A DNA stretch of 64,000 bases from Rhodosorus marinus (Eukaryota > Rhodophyta > Stylonematophyceae > Stylonematales > Stylonemataceae): assembly GCA_029953675.1 (NCBI GenBank), contig JAMWBK010000004.1:2480001-2544000 (forward strand), in the 5' to 3' direction. Made by a program: the position numbers and the translations under genes. Under the pieces are notes generated by a model. The model was not told the DNA's origin, made no database searches, and saw only the letters and a program-made list of their open reading frames with translations. The first letter of the stretch is position 1; each line of letters starts with the position of its first letter. This document shows positions 21,637 to 32,250 of the stretch, in pieces.

Positions 21637-24600
21637 TCAAGGCGAGAAGAGAGCGGCAATCTCCTTCTCGTAGGCGTTACAAACGACTGGGCGCTTGACC
21701 TTAAGTGTTTGCGTCATCATCTCATTCTCCTGAGTGAATCCTTCAAGGAGTAGCTTCCATTTGGCTACCCTCTCCTCAGGTCTGTATCCTGGCCGCTGCC
21801 GCACACGAACTGAGAGTTCGTCATCATAGTAAGACTTCAGGTCGGGATTCTGCTCCAGTTCTTCCTCGAGCCGTCTCAGCTGCTTCTGCTTTTGCGCCTC
21901 CAACATGTATTGAACCTGCTCCTGCGAACAGAAGATCAAGCGATGTCAGCTTGCGGTATCGTTGGGCTACTTGGGTTGAATTTCAACGTACTTGGTCAAC
22001 CCATCCTTTGCTATTCAGGAACTCTACGGATGGTACGATGAGTGCACCCAGGTGGCGCTCATCCTGGCCAACTAGCATTACTTGATCAATTGCCGGACTT
22101 TCCGTAATCGTTGTTTCGATAATCTCCGGTTCAACATTCTCTCCATTGCTCAGAACAATCACGTCCTTTTGCCGGCCACTGATGACGAGGTCCCCAGTGC
22201 TTGACCACCAACCAAGGTCTCCAGTATCGATATAGCCGTCTATAAAGGATTTCTCGTTCGCTTCCTACATTCGCTTGCAGAACAGGGCTTAAGAATCAGA
22301 GACGAAACCTTCTACCCTTCTTCTCAACCACCGGTGGCAACGTAACATACCTCGTTCTTATAGTAGCCCGCCGTAACTTGAGGCCCGCGTGCCAAAACCA
22401 GTCCCTGTTCCCCCCGCTCCACTTCAACACCGCTTTCGACATCCACCACCTTCACATCGCAGTTCGTAATTGGGAGACCAACTGAGCCTCGGACGTTCTG
22501 CTCAGAACTTCTATTGCAGATTACTGGAGAAGTTTCCGTCATTCCGTAGCCAACGTAAATATCCAGTCCAGCGGCCTCATAAAAGTCTTCAATATGCGAT
22601 GCCAGTGCGCCTCCACCACATATCGACCCCTTATGCCTTCCTCCAAGCCCTTCTCTGATTTTCTTCCATACCTGGAGCGCCGACGAATCCCGACCAACGC
22701 TGATCAGAAGGCAATCACACCAAAACAGAAGCAAACAGTCTGCATCCAGCTTGTTGGGGATACGAGCTTACGAGCACTTGCGCGAGCAGATCCAAAGGCG
22801 TCAACAAGACCATAACAATCAAGCCGAGCACTTTCTTCATTAGAGGCGGAGCCTCCTTCGTCTTTGCGTAGCCCAGTACAATCCGTCGAGCCAGGACACG
22901 CTTTTCTGAGTTTCCCAGGCACGTTGTCTTGGTCAGCGTAAGTCTGATACGAGAAACGGAAAAGGGAAAAGAAGCCTCCCTTCGTCCGGGGAGTACTAGC
23001 ATAGTTCATCAACATGGACGCAACAACTCACTCGAAATCCAGTAAAATAGAAAGAAGATTGCCTTCTTCAACGTGCTTTCTCTCTCCATCTTATTCATTA
23101 TGCCAGTGTAGATGACGTCGAATACTCGCGGAACGCCAACGAGGAACTCAGGCCTGCGGAAAGGTAGTACAAGTGAGTTGTTAGGTACCTCCTCGTCATG
23201 TCGACTAAAAATTAGAACGAAGTTCTGAGCTAACCTGTGCTTTCTTAAATCGTTCCGGAGGTTCTTGGTGTTTGTGAACGCTATTGCCGCCCTACGGGCA
23301 GAAAAAAAGTGCTGCCCAGTGCGCTCAAATATGTGCCAGACTGGTAAAATGCTGAGAAAGGTTTCTCCAGGACGAGGGTCCGCTGCCCCCATGCTCACGT
23401 GCTTAACCTAAATTGAGGGTTACAAACAATCACAATCAGTCCTCATCCCCAAAATCATCTAATGTCTATCCTTCCGCGGATGTGCATCCCTACCTGGTGG
23501 AGAAGATTGTCATGCGTAAGTGGAACCCCCTTCGGGTGGCCTGTAGTGCCGGAAGTATACAACATCGCGGCGAGCCCGCCCCTCTCCGCCTTGATCTCAC
23601 GAGTTTCTGGTTGTGCATTCTCCCTACCCAGCTCAGTTGCTTCTGCAAAGGTATAGCATTTAACGCCACTTTCTAAGGCCTCCTCAGGCAAATCACCCAA
23701 CAAAAGCACAACGAACTTGACCTTTCCCAGCGGCTATCGCACAATAAAACCCATGAAACAGGTCAAGTAAACATCTCTGACAGCGACCATCCAAAACCTC
23801 GCTCGTGCTTCGCTACGCACTGCGATTTTATACTCTCCCTGCCCAGGAGTAACACGACCCACCTACAGCCTGGTGCATTGCGCTTACCAAAATTTTCAGC
23901 ATCTTCCTTAGGACTCTTCGGCTCTCAACCACAAGACCAACGCTCTCACTGTGTTCATAGATGTACTTGAGCTCCTCTACAGGGGCAGTCCCACCTCTCG
24001 CCGCCGATGCGCCTCCGACGAACAGAATTCCAGCATCAGCGACAGTCGCGCGTGCACTCGACTCCGAAAAAATTGAAACCACGTCTCCTGCGACGGGCAA
24101 AACCATCCACAGATCAATGTCCGCATCTCAACTTCGAAGACAATTCTTGACATCTCGATCGAAGAAAACCAGTACATGTCTCACCTTTCTTAACGCCCAA
24201 TTCCTCCATAGCAGCTGCGAACATACAGATCTGCACATAGGCTTCTCTGTGTGTCCAGCGCACGGGATCTCCATGATGTTCGTCAATCATCGATAGTCCA
24301 TCATACTTTGCGTTTCTCTGAAAGTGCTGTGCCACACATTTCCACGAACTGCTCTCCACCGCCATCTCCATCTACTCGACAAAAAAAAATACAAAACGAA
24401 AAAACCAGAAACAAAACCCACAACATCCCTTTTTAAGACCAAAATCTCTATCAAGCAAAAACAAAAACACAACCAATCTCTGAAACAAAACACTCACAAC
24501 ATCCATAACAGGCGACTGCGGATACGTCGAGACCGACACATCCTTCTTCGCAACGCTCTTTCCATCTCCCACGCTCACCGCCACATCCTGAGCTACACTA

Positions 24601-24662
24601 CACTTCACCGCCCGCCTCCGACGAGGTCCTAACCCACTACTCAGCAAAAATCCAAATACCAT
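21637..24662 (-). CDS. Plastid-type acyl-activating enzyme (long-chain acyl-ACP/acyl-CoA synthetase, AAE15/16-like)
   Basis: Ten exons: 24662-24498, 24371-24185, 24087-23888, 23733-23494, 23407-23235, 23153-23028, 22943-22772, 22671-22351, 22264-21992 and 21921-21637, giving 713 residues. The enzyme adenylates free fatty acids and passes them to ACP or CoA. Motifs: AMP-binding P-loop YTSGTTGHPKGVPLTHDN, LPVWHIFERT, GYGMTETSPVI, YIDTGDLGWW, SGRQKDVIVLSNGENVEP and the C-terminal TQTLKVKRPVV tail shared by plant AAE15/16 and cyanobacterial acyl-ACP synthetase. The first 50 residues are Arg/Ser/Val-rich with FGF near the start, like a plastid transit peptide. The exon 6 donor is the doubtful one: a consensus GTGAGT at 23031 would break the frame, whereas GTTGTT at 23027 keeps it. 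It is convergent with the repeat-protein gene. Confidence 0.9.
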
Positions 24663-27105
24663 AGCTGAAGTTTTAACCCAATACTAATAATTATTCTAAT
24701 ACCCAACTAATTCTCCACGCAAACCCTCCCCCTTCCTCCTCCCCCACGGATACGCCTCTTCACTCCTTACCAATCTTATCCTTTTACTGTATATCTCGTC
24801 ACAATGACCAAAAGCCTTAAGCACCAGATCGAAAAATATCTCGAGACGTTGACTGAGAGGCAAAAAAGCCGCCAATACTTTTTTTTTTTGGAAGGAGGGC
24901 GGGAGGGAGGCGGCCCTGGTGGTGGAGGGGCAGTTTCGCTTTTGTCAATGTCAAGATGAGTTTAAGGCTTTAAGAGTCTTGTACTCTGATTTGATTATGT
25001 TCTTCGCAAACAGTTGAAGAAGGAGTTGGGTTTGGTTCTTGTATCTTCTTCTACAGTTGCGTTTTGGATGGAGACGTTTGTGATCGTCCTATTGGCCCCG
25101 GAGGCTTTTTCTTGGGGTGTATCCATTTTGTGTTCGTGCTGGTTCGTTCCCTCGCGAGGGAAGGGGAGGAGTGGAGGGGTGTGGATGGGGTGGGTCGTCT
25201 ACGGGTTATAGTTTTTGGGTTGTGTGATTTCATGTGGTCTTGTTGAGAGCTTTTGCAGTAGTGGACAATGTGCTGGGGGGGGAAGTGTTTGGGTTTTTTG
25301 TTGTTTGTTTGGCGGGTGTGTGAATGGTTTTGCACCAGGGGGAAGGAATAGTGTTGCGTTGAAAGGAAATGGGAGGGTTGGATGTGGGATATCAGGGAGG
25401 CTAGTTTTGGGGGGGAGGGGTTGGTTATAAAAGGTCTGTGTGTCGATCGTACAATTCATACTGTTGAGTACCATCGTCACGCTTAGCCGTCTCCTTTGGC
25501 ATGGCGTGTTGGTATCGACTGGAAAACTCGGGCCGCTCACGCATAGCCGGTAAGCTAAATTCACAAAACCTTTTAACTCCAGGGATTCAGAGCCGTCCGT
25601 GGTCGGCCAACCACGGCAGCCTCTCCCGTCGCATTCCACATCGTAATCTCAACAATGCAAAAAAAACAAAATCGAACAACCCAAAAAAAAATTAAGAGGA
25701 GAAGCGCAAATTTCGAGTCGATAAGAAGTAAGAAAGTCCTCTCTCGTCCTAGAAAGCTTCAAACGCTTCCTTCTCCACCTCTTGCCGGGACCTCCTTCAC
25801 CCACCCACACACTCCCCCCCCAACAAACTCCTACCCTGCCGAGAACTTTTCCCATTCAAAAAAATCTCCGCGCGGCATGTCGCAAAAATATGTATAATAC
25901 ATAATACGTGTATCTCACAAAATCCCAACGAATTCCTTTAGCCATTTAGAACCCCTTTACATGTTCCAAACAAATTCGTTCTTTAATAGTTTTCTTAGGT
26001 TTTGGTAGAACTGCTATAAAATTTGTTGTTTATGGGTAAGGGGTTTGAACTGATTAAGAACCAATATGACATTGATGCGTGATAATTATGAACGATTTAA
26101 ACCAATTTTGTGAAAAAAAGGAGTGAAAAAAGCTTGAATATGCAGATATTCTTCTATTTTAGATCTGATTAGTTCATAAAAATGGTGGATATGGTTGGGC
26201 AACTGCAATGGAGAGAAGGGCTCGGTCTGAGAGTCGAGCCTTGACGAGGATTCGTAGTTAGGATGCTCTCAATCAGACAATTGCCCAATGGAGCGCGTTC
26301 AGATCTATTGTATTAACGGGTGTTCCGCTTGCAATTTGCTGGACTTTTCACGGTCTGCGCTCTCGGCAAAGCCTCTGTGATTTTGGCGGGTTCATCTGAG
26401 TCCACAGTAACCAAACGACTAACTAGAAATCGCAGTCCCTCTTGAGGCTGATGATGTGGTCGAATAGTCAATAGCATTTAACTCAAGGGGGATTCCGGTT
26501 CTTCACAATCTCTCCGTGCAAAGCCGAACTTCCCCTAGGTGTCACGAACGCTCGGCTGACAGTGCTAAGTTCAAAGCCCAACAAGCGTTGACTGAAAGCT
26601 TCCCTTCAGGTTGCCGACGTGTTGGATAGGGGAGCCTACATTCAATGATCTATACCGAAAAGGTGGTCATCGTTGGAAGCGCCTGAATCCAGCAAACACT
26701 AAATTTGGTGAAAGTCTTTATCTGAACATCGCGGTAGTCAACAGCAGGGGAGCGCAGCTCTGATAAGTACGCCTTCATTCTAATTAGAAGGCTTTATAGA
26801 GCGTAGTATAAACAACCAGTCAGACACGGAAGCCTGAATCCATCTACAACAGTCTCTTTCTGTGCGTGTTTAAACGGTTTCCATTCCCTCGTGGACAGAG
26901 CGTTAGCATTGTATTTCCGAAGAAAAAGTCTCTCTTATTATTAGGGTTTTGATGGACGTTGATGTGGGATGGATGGAAGGGTGGAAAGGCAGGTTGGGGA
27001 GGCGATTGGATTGATGTGAAGGAATATTGCGGAGAAAAGTGTTCGAAGAGGGACAGCTGAGTTTTGGCTTGACATTAATCCCCGGTGCAGAGGAATTCGG
27101 GGGAA
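24663..27105. other. Long intergenic region without a supported gene
   Basis: About 2.4 kb between the divergent acyl-activating enzyme and PEX2 genes. It includes an A/T-rich part 25880-26160, a G-rich block 25260-25430 (+) and a strong inverted-repeat cluster at 26195-26288 (separate entry). A GCCGTGGT...ACCACGG-type hairpin lies at about 25598-25617. No conserved protein is seen. Confidence 0.4.
26195..26288. other. Nested inverted repeats: candidate structured RNA or hairpin element
   Basis: An outer arm TTGGGCAA (26195-26202) pairs exactly with TTGCCCAA (26281-26288). Inside, GAGAG (26211-26215) pairs with CTCTC (26266-26270), and within that lie two hairpins: AAGGGCTCG with CGAGCCTT (26216-26242, one bulged G) and ACGA with TCGT (26244-26255). 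Together this is a three-way-junction-like fold of about 94 bases. CAATGGAG also occurs directly after each outer arm. I could not match it to tRNA, 5S, U-snRNA or SRP RNA. Confidence 0.3.
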
Positions 27106-28330
27106 ATGTCGTCGGAAGAAACGCAGTTTGCAAGCGTTCATCGGGTGAATCAGCTGGATGCAGTCCGGCTCGATGAAGAACTAATAGAGCTGTTCAGGTC
27201 TCAAATGTTTTCCTCTGTGAGACTACTCAAGGTTTGAGATCATATTCTGCCAAATTTCGATTCTTGGTTTCTTCCTCTGGCGAGTCCTGGCTTGGCTTTC
27301 TGTTTTGCTCTTGTGTGAAGACCGATCTCAAAGACGCTCAACGTCTGTTTTCTCTAAATCTAGAGTTCCACTGTGGAGGCACTGCACCCAGAGCTTACTG
27401 CACTGCTGAGGCTGGTTTATTTTGGATTCACCGTCATGAGAGATATTCCATCACCTGGTAACCAATACCAAAACTTGAGATACAGGGACGGTTCAAGCAG
27501 CACTCAGAGGTTGGTTCTGCGCTTAAACTGTTTCGTAGAGAATGATAGTAACGAACGCCTCTTCCTCTCGGGTCTTTTAAAAGGCACCTTCGCATTTTTC
27601 AGAAGCTTGGACTCGGACTTTGCTGTGTCCTCGTGCGATATGCATGGCAGAGACTCGATCGAGTAGCTTCAGAGCGCAGGTGGGCTGATGCGGAGCCGGG
27701 AAGTCTGCAGAAACTCTTGTGGCGGGCTATGAGGGTTACAGAAAAGTCGTATAGCGTTCTATCAACTCTTAACTTTTTGATTTTCATATGGAGAGGGGTT
27801 TTTCGTACCCTCGAGGACAGACTAATGAATGCCAGGTTGGACTACATCAAGCCCAACGCGATCCGAACTGTGAGTGAGCTGAATCCGTTTTCGACGTTGA
27901 AGGTCTGAGCTTGTCTTCTAATTTATGCAGCTCTTCCTCTTGTTGTTTTGTATTTCTGTTATGTACATAGGTTACTTTCGAATTTCTGAACCGCCAACTT
28001 GTATGGGAGGGGTTCACGGACTTTGTACTCTTTATGGCGCCACTCCTTCGCTCGAGCAGATGGCTTGGTATTCTCCGCGCAAAGGCGGCATCCGCTCTCG
28101 GTATCCTATCCGGTGGGAGAGATGTTCCTAGGGAGGCAATGCAATCAGTTGAAGATGTTTCGTCGTGCAAGATTTGTCAAAAGTCGACGCTGATGATGCC
28201 TCACTTCGCTTTGCCGTGCAATCACCGGTTCTGCTACGCATGTATCACTTCAAAGATCGAGACTGAGGCCTCCTATCGGTGTCCAATCTGTGCCACAGTC
28301 GTCGAGGACGTGGTTCGAGACCGCTACTAG
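27106..28330 (+). CDS. PEX2: Peroxin PEX2 (peroxisomal RING ubiquitin ligase)
   Basis: Four exons: 27106-27231, 27364-27534, 27603-27869 and 27971-28330, giving 307 residues. PEX2 with PEX10 and PEX12 forms the peroxisomal membrane retrotranslocation channel/ubiquitin ligase that recycles the import receptor PEX5. Landmarks: VNQLDAVRLDEEL near the start, NLRYRDGSSS, a membrane-associated middle (YSVLSTLNFLIFIWRG), the strongly conserved VTFEFLNRQLVWEGFTDF block, and a C-terminal C3HC4 RING (C-KI-C ... C-NHRF-C-YA-C ... C-PI-C). Length matches plant and animal PEX2. The exon 2 donor was placed at GTAGAG 27535; a second in-frame donor, GTTCTG at 27514, would shorten the protein by seven residues. 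The 3' end is 32 bases from the convergent membrane-protein gene. Confidence 0.92.
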
Positions 28331-28362
28331 AAAATTTGTTAATACACCGCATAACTGTGAGC

Positions 28363-29607
28363 TCATTCTTCGTCTACGTCGTTCTCAGCGGGTTCATCTT
28401 TGACCAAACCGAGTCGAACTAGTTGAGTTTGTATGAAAGGGGCCGTTCCAACTGCGAGCGCAAAGCGAGCTGGCTTGGTAACTTGAGATCCTGTCCATAT
28501 CATAACCCACGCTGAAGCCATCGATTTGCTGGTAAGCTCCTGTTTCTAAAGGATGAAGAAAAGACGGGAAAACAAATTAGCGAGGGCGTTCGACATCACG
28601 GAGCAGGCAACTTTTGGGATTGCGTTACATTGAGAGATGATAGCACGACAACGAACACGATCGAGTAGTACAGAATGTTCATGATTCCATAGGCTATCAG
28701 CCCGGCCAATCCATAAGTCTTTAGCGAGTTTTGGTGCGCTGATACTCGTTTGCTGATGGTCAGCATGATAGGAGATTTTCTCTGAGCGTATGCCTGCCGG
28801 AACGGCAAGCAATCGTGTTAGGAAAGTCTGCGGAATCCCTGTTCCAGCTGGGGGCAAAGTGAAAGTTACTGGTTTCTTGCATTCTTGCGACTCACAAATC
28901 CACATAACAATCCAATAACTTGAGGGAGTATTAAAGTCGCTAGTGCAGTTCTGGTCCATCCATTTTCCAGGCCTGCGCATAGAATAGCTGTGGGAGATGG
29001 AACGAAATGTGAACGTTGTTAGCTCATGGTTTCGATATCCTGAACAGCACTTTTTTGGTGGTTGGCGGTATTGTTTCCCACCTGCGGAGCTTGGAAAATA
29101 ATGTGGGAAGAAAGCTGTCAGCGCCAAAATCGCCGACGGGAGATTGCGGTTCGAGCTTGGTCTGCCCAGTGTGATACCGCACACGATCATGGTCAGAAGG
29201 CTGCAGTAGACGACGGTTTTCAATGTATACGTCGGAGGGAAAATGGGAGTAAGACCGTAATTGCATATAGCTGTCGCCGCAATAAACTGAGCAGCAATCC
29301 GAAGTAAGGCTTCACGTCTCGAAGGCATCGCCAAGTCTGCAGTAACGTAAGCTGAACTAACACCAGGCAAGATGTGTGCCTTCGTAACTGCGCTGCTCCC
29401 AAACATTAATAACCCAGCAAGAATATTCGGTCCTGAAACACTCCCTGTCGCTACTGCCATATATCCAACGGAACCCACAAACTCCAATCCTACCCTAATC
29501 CCTTCTCTCTTGACTGACCGCGAACTCATCAAGACTCTTCTGCGGTCTCCAGAACATCGCCTTCGTTCCCTCAGAGACCCGGGAAACAAGCCTACGAACC
29601 CCAACAT
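28363..29607 (-). CDS. Multi-pass membrane protein, probably plastid
   Basis: Four exons: 29607-29082, 28972-28896, 28793-28629 and 28545-28363, giving 316 residues. Residues 1-40 are basic with an early FVGLF and Ser-rich, like a transit peptide. The first half has several hydrophobic segments (AILALTAFF and others; ALATLILPQVIGLLCGF). The second half, from NSLKTYGLAGLIAYGIMNI through a long hydrophobic helix to MIWTGSQVTKPARFALAVG, resembles the C-terminal region of uncharacterised plant and algal plastid membrane proteins. I recall no assigned function for that module. The joins are phase-consistent, but because the N- and C-terminal halves might be known as separate proteins elsewhere, either a fusion or a single ancestral protein is possible. 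Confidence 0.7.
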
Positions 29608-30648
29608 AACTTAGTCGATCCTCCGAACACGCTGTCTTTCAATCGATCAATAACCAGTTCAACTGGATCTACATTCAGTAGCTAAACCTACAAAGGCGTG
29701 CCAACGCTCTTGCGGCTCAGATTCCTAAGCATCGACGTTTCAATCTGGCTCCACTTTACCACAATAGTCCAAAGCCAGTTCCCTCTCTTGCACCAAAGAT
29801 CAATCTCCAGATCACCCAAATCTAAATCCGGCAAACCCCCATCATCGTCAGTGCTCTATCAGATTTCAAAGGCTTCAGTCACTCAGAACATCGAGCTGAC
29901 AATCCGCCTCTTCATTGAGCGGTCGACATTCAGCATCCAAATCTCCGAAAGCACAGTGCTTCAACCACAAGCCCGAGGCTTGCTGGTACCCCGGCTCAAT
30001 AAATTCTAAAGCACAAGTGACGAGATTTTTCATTCGCTAAGGCTTGATCGCATCCAGTAGAGGATTCCCGTGACTGTATCAAAGCTTGTAAACATTCTGA
30101 CTGAAGTGCGCTAATGTAACCAGTACGTGTGACCTCGTGAGGTACATATAGGCGCTCGCTGCAAGATTAGAAAAGTCAATGGATCGCGTGGAGATGCACC
30201 TGGGTGTCTCCTAAGCGTTGATCGGTTCTGATCTACCCAGCGTTGGTGTTTTGAAGCGCGTTTAAGTTTGCAACCCAGGCATAAGGTCGGGTCCAGTAAG
30301 AAGCCCGGAAAGTCTTCTGAAGCTGGTACAAGGCAAGTCCGACTACTCCGCGCTTTGATCCATTCACACACTGGTCTTCAGAGCTTTACAACGGGACGGA
30401 TGGAAAATCAACTTCGTGGTTACTTACGAAGCCAGGCGCATGGATTCCAGGACACAGGTCGGCATCGCTCAGATCCAAACTAGCGAGCATGGCCCGTTTT
30501 GCACTACCAACAATGCTCCTTCTTACTTCACTGTCGCAGTCAGCCGCGTGCGTGTGAGTCTCTCTTAGTCTTTCGTTTTGCTGAGAAGGAAAATGTTGTC
30601 TTGGGTTCATTATTTATCTAGAGCACGCGGGAACCTTTTCCTGGACCT
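29608..30648. other. Intergenic, presenilin 3' side
   Basis: About 1 kb with no conserved gene. On the minus strand an open frame from ATG 30610 reaches a consensus donor (GTAAGT at about 30425), and a possible following exon ends near 30240, but the reading matches nothing. On the plus strand ATG 30488 opens a short signal-peptide-like frame (MARFALPTMLLLTSLSQS) that stops at once. Neither is supported enough to call. Confidence 0.35.
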
Positions 30649-31837
30649 CTAATTGAACAACATTCTCGATCGGCCAACTGCAACGAGGGGATTAACAAGC
30701 ACTACTGACAGGAAGTGCGAGACGACGCCCAAGAGAATTGAGACCGGCAACGCGGGTAACGGTTTTCTGCCCCGCAAGGCGATCATCAGAGTGACAATGA
30801 GGCCTATGCGCACACACAGCTTAATATTAGAACATCGCGAGTTTCGATTTGGGTGCGACGAACAACGCTCGGATTATCTGTTGAGAGCCTATCTTACCGG
30901 CAAGAATTGCCGTAAACGAGACAACGACCGGCACTACGCCTGCTATGGAACTGCGTATTACCAGGATGGAGTAGAAGATGAAGTCTCCAAGGCCGAGCTG
31001 AAGGTGTCTCCGCTCCTCAGCCGCCTCTTCCTCCGTTTCTTCGGGGATGATCTCATCAGTACTGGGCTCGGGCTCAATTGCAATGAGACTGGATGCTTCT
31101 GAATCCGATGCGTCTGCTGCGACAGTCCGGGATGACGCAGCTTGGGCTGGGGTGACGGGCTTTGGCGCTCGAGGGGTCTCTCGATAGGGGCTTGTATCGT
31201 ACACGAGAGCGGGAAGTTTCTCTTTCCGAGATTTTGCTATCTCAACGATCTGACGCAGTGGACCAGAAGGGCTTAAAACGGCGTACAAGTCCCATACCAC
31301 AAACGCTATAAGTATAATCCAAATAGTCCATCCAGCAACTCCAGCAATCACGTTGCTAACGATCGCGCTTATGACTATCAAGTATCCCTGGTTTACGAAC
31401 CGAGGCGCATGATAGAACACTGCGACAACCCCGCCGACAGTGAAGTTCCAGAGGACAAAGTGGAAAGTTATTGCGTCCGCGTACATAAGAAATCTGTGGG
31501 TCTGAAACCACAGCAGCAGAGTTCGACCACCCGCCTCTCCGAGAGTCAGTGCGACCGACAGAGCCATCCAATACCTAATCAGATTCGATCGTCCTCGAGC
31601 ATACAGCCGAACCAAACAGTACGTTGATAAAACCGTGAAGAACACGAACGAAGCGATCAGAGCAATTGAAGCCGTCAGATCTGGTGGTCCTTGCTCTAGA
31701 CTTTGGAACGCGGTCCGACCACCCCGCGAATGACTACCAGCCTCCGGTGGGTAAACGCTCCAGTGAAGGTACAAAGCCAGACCCATGCATATCACAACAG
31801 GGTAAATTACTCTTGTCAGTTGCTCAGGTTCAAGCAT
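30649..31837 (-). CDS. PSEN: Presenilin, catalytic aspartyl protease of gamma-secretase type
   Basis: Two exons, 31837-30898 and 30803-30649, with a 94-base phase-1 intron, giving 364 residues. Nine hydrophobic segments are predicted by eye. Both catalytic aspartates are present: D183 in VVWDLYAVLSPSGPLR (TM6) and D285 in GLGDFIFYS (TM7). The PAL motif follows in PLPALPVSI (330-332). The cytosolic loop between TM6 and TM7 (about 205-280) is Ala/Glu-rich and would carry the autoproteolysis site. Presenilin cleaves transmembrane segments within an ER/endosomal complex with nicastrin, APH-1 and PEN-2; none of these is in this window. Unusually, the residue before the first catalytic Asp is Trp, where presenilins have Tyr. 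Signal peptide peptidase is excluded by the GPLR...ETA-like loop start. Confidence 0.93.
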
Positions 31838-31986
31838 CGCATGATAAGGTCCATGAACCCGCCTGCACTCCAGGCGACGATTCTCACCAGGAACAGATTA
31901 CAACCCTAGTCCTGCCCCCGGTCTATGATTTTCGCCCTCCACAATTCACTTCCATCCATTGTATCCGTCTACATATGACCTGACTC

Positions 31987-32250
31987 TTACTTCACACATA
32001 TCAAAATCTCGTACAATCCGCAGAATACCTCGCAGAGCAGTTCCAAAGCTCTCTGCGCAATGCACTTGACCCTTTGGCTATGATTAGACGGTTCTCAGCG
32101 AGCTCCATTGCGGTGTAATCAGACCACTTGATGCTCTTTAGACCTTTCACTCGCACCTGTGCGTTGATAGCATTTCTCCAACAACGTTTTGCAAGGATCG
32201 GCCTTGCATGCGTTCCAATCGCGTTGATGGAGTGTCTCTTTGTTTAGCAT
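31987..32250 (-). CDS. Possible small cysteine-motif (CHCH-like) protein
   Basis: ATG 32250 opens a reading with evenly spaced cysteines (NACKADPCKTLLEKCYQR), then splice signals. Joining across a 72-base intron (donor GTCTAA, acceptor near 32070) gives a second segment with a CX9C spacing (VKCIAQRALELLCE), reminiscent of small mitochondrial intermembrane-space proteins. A stronger donor (GTGCGA at about 32160) leads to a different reading without CX9C and a stop at 32001. The two models disagree, so only the first cysteine segment is reasonably supported. It lies just upstream of presenilin on the same strand. Confidence 0.22.

Noticed and set aside
25590-25620. CCGTGGT...ACCACGG hairpin as a terminator or tRNA arm
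   Set aside because: It is a single 7-base hairpin in a eukaryotic spacer with no accompanying structure.
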